Both the position numbers and the translations under genes were made by a program. A DNA stretch of 64,000 bases from Bidens hawaiensis (Eukaryota > Streptophyta > Magnoliopsida > Asterales > Asteraceae). A model generated the notes under the pieces. That model did no database searches. It worked only from the letters and a program-made list of their open reading frames with translations, and had not been told where the DNA came from. The DNA is taken from contig JAIQDT010003553.1 in NCBI GenBank assembly GCA_021521415.1, forward strand, positions 62,001-126,000. Reading direction: 5' to 3'. Each line of letters opens with the position of its first letter. Position 1 is the stretch's first letter. Shown piece after piece: positions 56,501 through 64,000 of the stretch.

Positions 56501-57443
56501 TGATTTTTACTAGCCAAGACATGTTTTTATGCTATTAAACGAGTATAAACGAATCAAAATCGAGCTTTTATGAGATCATACCTAGGGTTTGCTTGAAGTT
56601 ATGTATTGAAGAAGGAAGGATCCAGATTTTTTTGTGTTGTAAATATCTCCTATCTTGTTTATATAAAAAAAATAAACATGGAGGCCTTTGTTCAATTTTG
56701 GCGGCCGCAACTTCTAGGGGCCTATTGGGCCTCTTTTTGGCCCAATGGTGCCTCGGTTTTCGTGCCACACGTAAAAGTCGGTCCAAAATTTAGTTCGGGT
56801 TCGGTTTTTCGCAAGAAAATTAATTCGGGTGTGAGAAATAGCGCAAAAACGAGTGTTTTTCAGCTTATTTTTGTAAAATAAGAAAAACGTACTGACTCGT
56901 TGTAAAATTCCAAAATATTTCACGGATTGCTTAAAACATGTCATATAAGTGTTTTATAAGTCTTTTTCGGCTTAACGGATGCTACAATGCTTGTTTTGAT
57001 ATTAACGATTGCGTTTAAGCTTATAGCGTATCGATAAACGAAACCTTTTTCGTTTAAAGAGTTTTAAACGTACTAAGGCCTAAATATCAACATGTTAGCC
57101 TCTATAACATATATATAACTCGTATATGACCCCTCGGTATGTATACGGGTCATAATTAGTATCGGTCGGTTACTCGTTTAAACACTACGAATTAACCGAT
57201 CTATCGTTTACTTGATACGAAATGAATATAGTGTACCTCGTTTTGTTTGCTATCGAACTAAGGCCATATTACTAATATTTTAGCTTGCATAGATTATATA
57301 TCACTTATGGATGGCACCCTGGGATATCCGGACCATAACCAGACCCGTTTGGTTATTTGTTTGTTCGTTACGCAATAAGCGGTTAAATGCTTATTCGAGT
57401 TTGTAAGTACTAAGGTGTACTTGGTTTTGCCACGGACGTCACA
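53578..57443 (-). repeat. 3' LTR of long-LTR gypsy element
   Basis: Plus-strand TGTCACACCCCGTTAAGCG to CCACGGACGTCACA; on the coding strand it starts TGTGACGTCCG. Inside are a 48-bp tandem array and four scattered GTGG-CCCCCTTCCGCCCACAA-like blocks (about 54095, 54145, 54312, 54638). Short frames inside it (for example 54179-53859) are not supported as genes. Confidence 0.9.
54394..54634. repeat. 48-bp tandem repeat, five copies
   Basis: The unit TAAGTTGCAGCAGAACTTGG plus 28 more bases starts at 54394, 54442, 54491, 54539 and 54587; the second unit is 49 bp. Because 48 is a multiple of three, the array produces a spurious open frame with a repeated 16-residue motif. The same array is at 63072-63312 in the other LTR. 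Confidence 0.95.
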
Positions 57444-57729
57444 TTCTCCCCCTGTTAAAAAATTTCGTCCCCGAAATTCAATATGCCATATATGCTCTTT
57501 TTGGGGAAAATTTTATAATCATTTGTTTTGGAATTCGTTTTTCTGTTTCCGAACACGTTTGATTCCCCATTGTGGATTCCACTGGATTTTATTCAATAAG
57601 ATTTTATTGTGTCACAACTGTTTGATTTTCCCCACTCAGCATTTCCATGAGTCTCTTTATAGAATTTAGCTGTATAAAAGTTTTCAAATAGTACTAATCC
57701 CGCCATGTCAGTAGGGCACTCATTTTGAT

Positions 57730-57793
<64 letters not shown>

Positions 57794-59061
57794 GGGAATG
57801 AGATAATTTTGTTTAATACGTTACGGTTCGAGCTAAGGTATTTTAGAATCAGCCCATCGTTTTCCTCAACCCAACTAACAACTTTCAAAATTTGATAACT
57901 TCTCGTATTTCTCAGTATAGCCCTCTTGTTAGCCTTAGGCGGCCTTCGGTTTGTTATTAATATCACGAGCTTTATTTATGGTTATCGAAATCGAATCGGA
58001 TTTTATTTTGGATGTCGCCAATTTTTCAATTTCAATGAGATGGCGAATTACATTCTTGCTCGTATAATATAGTATATAGGCGTTTACATAATATTACGAT
58101 GATTGTTAATGTACGAGGATTGACATTACCGGTCTTACTCTCCTCTAAGGTTTGAATAGTTTATTTGATTTGATTGTTTTATAGAGGATTATAGATTGAG
58201 CTTAGGCCAATTAGGGATCTAAAATTTCATACCCAGTTCACCAAGAGTAAGGTTTTGTTAAGGCTTTTTCAGTTGGATAGTTGTTACCATTCGGAAGAAA
58301 GTATTCGGGGTGGATTAGTCAAGAAACTATCATTTAACTGGCATTGCTTTCTCAGGATGTTTTAGGAATATGTGTTAAGAGATCCATTGTAGTTTGTTTC
58401 CCACTTCTAATGGGGTATCTCGAATTGTTGTAGCATCTCCGAGGATCTTTTGTATTCCCCATTAACTTATAATAGTGCACACTTTACAACATATGTGCCT
58501 ATGATTCCTTCATATCTTTCGCTTGCATCTATATATTATTACTCAGTTTATCCGCACATCTGGCCTGGCTTTTCCTTGTTCATCACTCAGTTTGCTATAA
58601 AAGTTTAAAGTTCAAGTTTCGGTTACGGATAGTGTAGATTTCCTCATCCGTGTTTCGTCATTGGGGTACTAGGTTTTGTTCCGAGTACCGGGTCACTTCT
58701 TTATCTAGAAGAGGTAGTATAACAGTTTTATTTCTATATATAACCTTCATTTGAACTCAATTAACTAGTCCATACTGACTATTACACAATGACTCCTCAC
58801 TTTCACCGGGAGTGCATTGATAGGGAATAGCTAGTTATTTAGGTTAAGAGGGTAGTTTTTCGAGTAATATGGTTAGTATTTATAGTCTTACTTTTGGTGG
58901 TTTCTATAGTATACAGAATTGTTATTTTACTAGACAGTATATTTTCCAAGGTAATAACTTGTAGGAACGAAACGTCTATCAGTGTCCATAATCAATAAAC
59001 TAAAGTATATTAGGCATTACTAAGAACGTACCTGTTACTACATTTGTTCTATCCGGTTTAT
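57444..59061 (-). pseudogene. decayed pol stub of long-LTR gypsy element
   Basis: Directly after gag, the minus strand shows the protease entry TNVVTGTFLV (about 59025-58995) and, in shifted frames, DRRFVSYKLLPW-like sequence. Near the LTR the pol end can be read as EFRGRNFF (about 57480-57457), just before the polypurine tract AACAGGGGGAGAA. Between them are 1.4 kb with no RT or integrase motif, plus a (TA)n tract at 57734-57790. The pol gene is therefore largely deleted rather than never present. Confidence 0.55.
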
Positions 59062-60420
59062 TCACAATACTTGTCCCCTAGTCGAGTTGGACGTCGATGT
59101 CGGTCCTTGCCTTTGTCTTTCCATCGCAATTGGGTTCAATCTAGGGCAGTCTTTCTTGATGTGCTCCATACTACCACACTCATAACAGGCATTACGGTTT
59201 ATTATGGGTTGGTTTTGGTAGACTGGTTGTTGTCGTGTTGGTTGCGGTTGGGGTAGTTGTGAGTCCTGGAGTTGGGTTGATGGATTTATAGTATTCATAA
59301 CGGTTCTACAATTTCGGGCATAGTGTCCCACATTCCCACATTTGTGACACACATTGGTCCGACATTCACCAACATGATGATAACCACATTTTCCACATCT
59401 AGGCAAAAGTCCGCTATACTTATTTTGCTTCACATCGGAACTGATCATAGCGTAATTTTGTATTGCAAGGCGCGCGCATTTATTCCGTTGTCTTTCTTGT
59501 ATTCCCGCTCCATAATTGGTTCGTTTTGTACCAGATGATTCCCCGGGCATTCTTAATGAACCACTTCTAATCAAATCAGAAGTTACAATGCCGGCTTGTA
59601 ACACGGCATTTTCGAAAGTTACAGGGCCAGTTGAATTAACCAAACTCCTGACTTTGGGGGCTAAACCCCAAATGTAGCGTTCAGTACGTTTAGATTCTGG
59701 GGTAACTAACCATGGGACTAGACGAGCCAGTTCGTTAAAGCGATGGGTATACTCCAAGTGATCTGCACCCTTCATTTCCAGATTCCAGAGTTCTTGCTCT
59801 AATTTCTGAATTTCGTTTATCGGACAAAAGCGTGTTATCATAAGATTTTTAAGTTCGGTCCAAGACATACGATTGGTTGCCTCTTGTCCTTGAATTTGCA
59901 CAACAGTATTCCACCACATTAGCGCGTGGTCTACAAATGTAGAAGTAGCAAATTTGACAATACAAGCTGGTGGACAGTTAGTGATATTAATGATAGATTC
60001 AGTCTTTTCGATCCACTTTACCAGTCCATTTGGTCATTCAGTACCACTAAATTCCATAGGTTTACATAGCATGAAGTTTTTAAGTTGATATCCGTGTCGC
60101 GGGGGATTTTGATTGTTACAACTATTGTTCAAGTTCGGTAGGAGATTATCATTATTGAAAGTAATATTGGTATTCAACGGGGGAGTATTAGTTGCGATAG
60201 TATCAGTATTTTTCGGGGGAGCATTTGTGGTTGTATTAGTATTTGTCGAGGGATTAGTATTTACAGCCGCGTTAGCGTTCGGCACTTGATTTGTATTCAT
60301 AGTTGTATGGATACCAGCAGCGAATTGTGCTGCTATTGTCGGAAGTACTGTTTGTAGTTGTCGAGCGATCATTTCGGCTATATCTGCCTCAGACAACATG
60401 TTTACTTTCTTCGGGGCCAT
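59062..60420 (-). pseudogene. Ty3/gypsy gag, one in-frame stop
   Basis: Start MAPKKVNMLSEADIAEMIAR at 60420 (an upstream Met at 60462 is in frame, but the family usually begins near this lysine-rich start). An Asn/Thr-rich linker follows, then LKNFMLCKPMEFSGTE and a single TGA at 60036-60034. The same frame resumes with the retrotransposon gag domain (MSWTELKNLMITRFCPINEI, LEYTHRFNELARLVPWLVTP) and three zinc-binding motifs: CGKCGYHHVGEC, CHKCGNVGHYARNC and CYECGSMEHIKKDC. Apart from the TGA the 450-codon frame is open. Role: capsid and RNA packaging. Confidence 0.87.
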
Positions 60421-62236
60421 TCTAATATAAAAACCAGTTATCTCACGATTAACACAATTCACATACGCTAATAATCACAAAAAGGACTTACAATAACAAG
60501 TAATCAGGTATTTCAATTAACACGTATGTATCACACAGGTTTGTTCTCGAGTCTGAATACTAAGGATAGTATATAAAATTAGCCTAGCAAACACCAAAGT
60601 TTGCATATATATTAAAAGTTGTCATCTCATGACAAGAAATTTTAACCCAATAGGGGTCAATGTTTGTATTAAAAATGCCGAAATCGTCCTCCATATTAGT
60701 ATAGCGCACCACCATATGCTTGTATGGAGTATCAGAAACTATACACGACAATACCGTACTATCCTTATCTATCAAAGTACGCGTTATAACAATTATAAAT
60801 AATTCACAACTTGTACGACAATTGTTCCGATATGATCCCATTATTGGGAAGCTGTTTTTGTTCGGTCTCTCCCGTAGGTAGATATTTGCTCGCTACGAGT
60901 TTAATCAGTATGTTATAGTGGGAATGCACGTGTATATTTCACCTGACTTCTAAATGTTGTTAACTAATATTGTAACATATATTCTTTCGTCAGGTCATTC
61001 TGTATTCGTAGGCATGTCGGACTTAATAAAAGTAGTAGTTTGCTGGTTGGAGGTAATTAGGTTTCATTCCAGTCGGGGCACGTCATCATTTCGTGAGCAT
61101 GAGGTTTCTCTCATACAGTAACCAATTGGAATAGGAAAGATATAGGAGAGGTTGGATATTCTTATTCGTAGATGGTTCAAAGAGTTTGCTAGTTAAGGAG
61201 GTTCATCAGAGTTAGTTGTACTGGTAAATTGTAAAGGAAATTATTATTATTATTAATATTTCTTTTTGAAATATCATTAGTATATTATATGTACTGGTAG
61301 TCACGGTCTGTTTATAGAATTGGGGAATCAATAAAGTAGTTATTATATTTATAATTCAATAAGTTGGATTCATCACTAAGTATTTCCCCCGAGATGGTGT
61401 TTGTTTTTCAAACAACAGAAATCGAAGGATGACCAGAAAATAGTTTAATTTAGTGTCAAAGAAACGAGTACATGAAATAAAGGTTAGACCCAGGCTGAGA
61501 GGTATTATATGTGTATATATATATATTCTTGAAATCATTATCTGTAGGACACGCCTCTCGTGATTCATTCCCGGGCCTTGTATATTAGGTTCCTTAGTGG
61601 TTTCGTCATATCACCAGATTTAGTTTGAGGTCGGTTAAGCGTTCTCGTATTCTCGTTTACAGGAAACACCGGTTCCTTAGTTGTCATAAGGCTACCCGAT
61701 CTCGACATCTTTCGGTGCAATCGTTAATCAGAAGAAAACGTTTTTCGGTAGCTTAGATCATCGTAAAGGATATTATTAATTAATACCGAAGTTAAATATT
61801 TTATTTGTTACGAACAGGTATAATATAAATTTTGATACGATATAATTTTAATCATAATATAAATTAATATTAATTATGACCGAATATAATATTCGTTACA
61901 ATAAGATTCAATATCATCGGTAGTATCGTACGCACACGTATCCCTATATCTCATCTCAGATAAGCACGTATGCACATTTCATATATACTTCACGTCACCT
62001 TTATGCACGTATGTTGCCATTTTTACCTATCAATATGTTCCGCGACTTCACCCCGAATTCCCTCGTACAAGCAAGTCTGTTATTACGTTCCGGACCATAA
62101 TAACTCACTTGTCCTACGAGTTCATCCCGGCATTCATCAATATCTATCGTTACTCATTAATAAGTTTCCCAGTGATAATCGAGCCTACGGTTATATTATA
62201 GGTATCCTAAGGGATAACCTAATCCTTTATAACCAA
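60421..62236 (-). other. leader of long-LTR gypsy element
   Basis: 1.8 kb between PBS and gag, AT-rich. Short frames (for example 60841-60584, 61568-61356) have no recognisable product. No repeat array was seen. Confidence 0.6.
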
Positions 62237-62250
62237 TGGCTCTGATACCA
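62237..62250 (-). promoter_or_regulatory. primer-binding site of long-LTR gypsy element
   Basis: Minus-strand TGGTATCAGAGCCA, initiator-tRNA-Met complement, five bases from the LTR edge at 62256. Confidence 0.88.
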
Positions 62251-62255
62251 ACTTC

Positions 62256-64000
62256 TGTCACACCCCGTTAAGCGTATTGCGGAAGCGTAAAACGGAAATG
62301 CAACAGATACAACTGGTATCAAATACATTGTTCATAAAGAAACATTACTAACTAGTTTACAATATATTATATCGTTCTAACATCTTTTACAAACTAGGTG
62401 ATACTATCAAACCGGTTCTTCAATTACTTTACTTCTAACTCAAATGCCCATGACAGCAACCACCAATCAGACACGTAACGCACAGAAAATTACTTCTCAT
62501 ATCTGATTACCTGAAAAGCATGTTAAAATAGGTCAACTACGAATAGTTGGTGAGTTTCATAAGTTTAACGAAATCAGTTCTGCGTACCACACAGTCATAG
62601 TTTGTATGTACGCGCGTATGTAAAAATATGTGTTTACGTTTGTATAAATATGTACAGCCATATCCTTGTGTGTGCATATGCACACTTGTAAGTTTATAAT
62701 ATAAATTTGAAATTTCGGTAAAATCGTGGTTGTTTGTTCGTACTACCTGTTTCCAATTTCCGTGTTTAACCAACCACTGTGGCCCCCTTTCCGCCCACAA
62801 CGGTTCCGTGTTAACATCGACCACTGTGGTCCCCCCTTCCACCCACGATGATTCCACGTAAACTTAAACATTATATAGTGTACACGTAAATAATTAATAT
62901 ATTCTACACATAATATTTCCTACGGCTAATCACGTAGCATGTATATAGACACATATACACATATAGTATTTATCACGTATCACCAAATACTGTAGCTCCC
63001 CATCCGCCCACAATACGCATAATCACATTATTCTCTTAACATTCATGTCATAATCAAGTTAGTTCGTTTAATAAGTTGCAGCAGAACTTGGCTCATAGGC
63101 CATACTCAACTTTAGTTTATAAGTTGCAGCAGAACTTGGCTCATAGGCCATACTCAACTTTAGTTTAGTAAGTTGCAGCAGAACTTGGCTCAGAGGCCAT
63201 ACTCAACTTTAGTTTATAAGTTGCAGCAGAACTTGGCTCATAAGCCATACTCAACTTTAGTTTATAAGTTGCAGCAGAACTTGGCTCATAAGCCATACTC
63301 AACTTTAGTTTGTTACTATTGTGGCCACCCTTCCGCCCACAATAGCCCCATAAATATCATAGACCACGTTATCCCCATGGCCATTACAGACCATGTTGTT
63401 TCCCAAATTAGTTATGTTTAACATTATACAATGTGTTTTTATAAACATGTTGTCACGTGTAATTTCATTATGTTTTGCAATTCGTATTATCTCCACTCAA
63501 TATACCAGTCAATGATAATAATCATCTTTCATCAGCACGTAGTCAATCATTATGTTTGTAGGGACTTTTCATATATAATTGTTCAGATATTTATTATGTC
63601 CCGAATCGTTTTCAGATCGATAACGTGTATAAACATGCTTTCCACCCCAAAAGTTCGTAAAACAGTTTAGAAAGTGGGGGTCGTGAAACTCACCTTATCG
63701 TAGTTCGCACAGAAATCACGTGTCAATAAGTCAGATGCCTCGTTTATAGCCTGATTCCTATAAACGGTACCGTATCGTTAATACTAGGACAGTGTTCAAG
63801 CTAAGTCGGGCTGTATAGATAATCTGGGTATAGCTGTTAGGTCCAGAACATGACCATAGTCTTAGATTGTGACGTTGTATACTATGAAATGTTTAAAACT
63901 GGATTTGGCTCAGTTTCACCGTTTTCCGAGCCTAGCTCAGTTGATCGTTTATACGTTTCGGGATTAGGTAAGATCACATAAACTTAAGTAAATATATTGA
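62256..64000 (-). repeat. 5' LTR of long-LTR gypsy element, partial
   Basis: Matches 53578-55322 base for base in length with three substitutions; truncated by the window end. About 2.1 kb more of LTR is expected beyond 64000. Confidence 0.93.
63072..63312. repeat. 48-bp tandem repeat, five copies (5' LTR)
   Basis: Same array as 54394-54634 with one base change in the third unit (CAGAGGCC against CAGATGCC). Copy number and the 49-bp second unit are conserved, as expected if both LTRs were copied from one template. Confidence 0.95.

Larger units (their letters stand above)
41522..64000 (+). mobile_element. plus-strand copia relative, twice interrupted, runs off window
   Basis: LTR at 41522-41914, PBS at 41917-41928, then internal sequence in three exposed pieces: 41929-42746, 50973-53577 and whatever lies beyond 64000. 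It carries a coiled coil homologous to the gag-only relative, a degenerate zinc knuckle, protease, integrase and the beginning of RT. It inserted into the copia pol at 41521 (candidate duplication GTTAG, partner outside the window). Nested inside are the young copia (42747-50972) and the long-LTR gypsy element (53578 on). Confidence 0.7.
53578..64000 (-). mobile_element. non-autonomous Ty3/gypsy element with 3.9-kb LTRs, runs off window
   Basis: LTR 53578-57443 (3866 bp) and a second copy from 62256 to the window end. Over the 1745 bp that can be compared there is no length change and I count three substitutions (at 54225, 54513 and 54751 against their partners). The internal region is only 4812 bp: PBS, a 1.8-kb leader, gag with three zinc knuckles and a decayed pol stub without integrase or RT. 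It combines very young LTRs with missing pol, so it must have moved with proteins from another element. Confidence 0.88.

Noticed and set aside
56568..56944. Small frames on both strands in the long LTR
   Set aside because: No homology recognised and no start or splice context; inside LTR sequence.

Overview
The window is a retrotransposon graveyard from a plant nuclear genome. It is AT-rich and holds no convincing host gene. The Ty1/copia and Ty3/gypsy protein signatures, (TA)n microsatellites, Micron-like elements and the style of several gag proteins suggest a eudicot, most likely Asteraceae; the family is an inference from remembered similarity, not from a search.

Layout. (A) 1-18.4 kb: a truncated SANT/Myb-like ORF (273-794, -) and a gypsy integrase scrap (765-1010, +) abut two tandem copies of a minus-strand copia-like, gag-only family whose leaders and LTRs are studded with a CGAATG motif. 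The middle LTR of that tandem (2830-3049 + 16257-16545) is split by a 2.58-kb solo LTR (3050-16251, target duplication CCATT). That solo LTR is itself split by a 10.6-kb Tat-lineage Ty3/gypsy element (3831-14445, target duplication AATTG). The Tat element has a decayed sense gag-pol but carries an apparently intact four-exon gene on its antisense strand (13549-11862).
(B) 18.47-31.0 kb: a degenerate minus-strand Tekay-like Ty3/gypsy element. Its distal pol is replaced by a 5'-truncated non-LTR retrotransposon (21.1-23.65 kb) with a C-terminal CCHC/restriction-like endonuclease signature. Its LTRs hold TA tracts that have trapped three Micron-like or foldback DNA elements and a tRNA-derived SINE-like scrap.
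(C) 31.0-33.0 kb: fragment of another gag-type element whose flanks carry a related GCGAATG motif.
(D) 33.0-64.0 kb: a four-deep nest. A decayed minus-strand copia (pol 39.96-41.52 kb, 3' LTR up to 39.83 kb) was hit in its LTR by a gag-only copia relative (33557-39376) and in its pol by a second member of the same LTR family in plus orientation (41522 to beyond the window). The latter was then hit by a very young full-length copia (42747-50972, target duplication ACACT, LTRs differing by one A) and by a very young non-autonomous gypsy element with 3.87-kb LTRs (53578 to beyond 64000; three differences over 1745 compared LTR bases).

The elements share no pathway. Their relationship is one of insertion order and of trans-dependence: several carry gag but no usable polymerase and must have been moved by enzymes supplied elsewhere.
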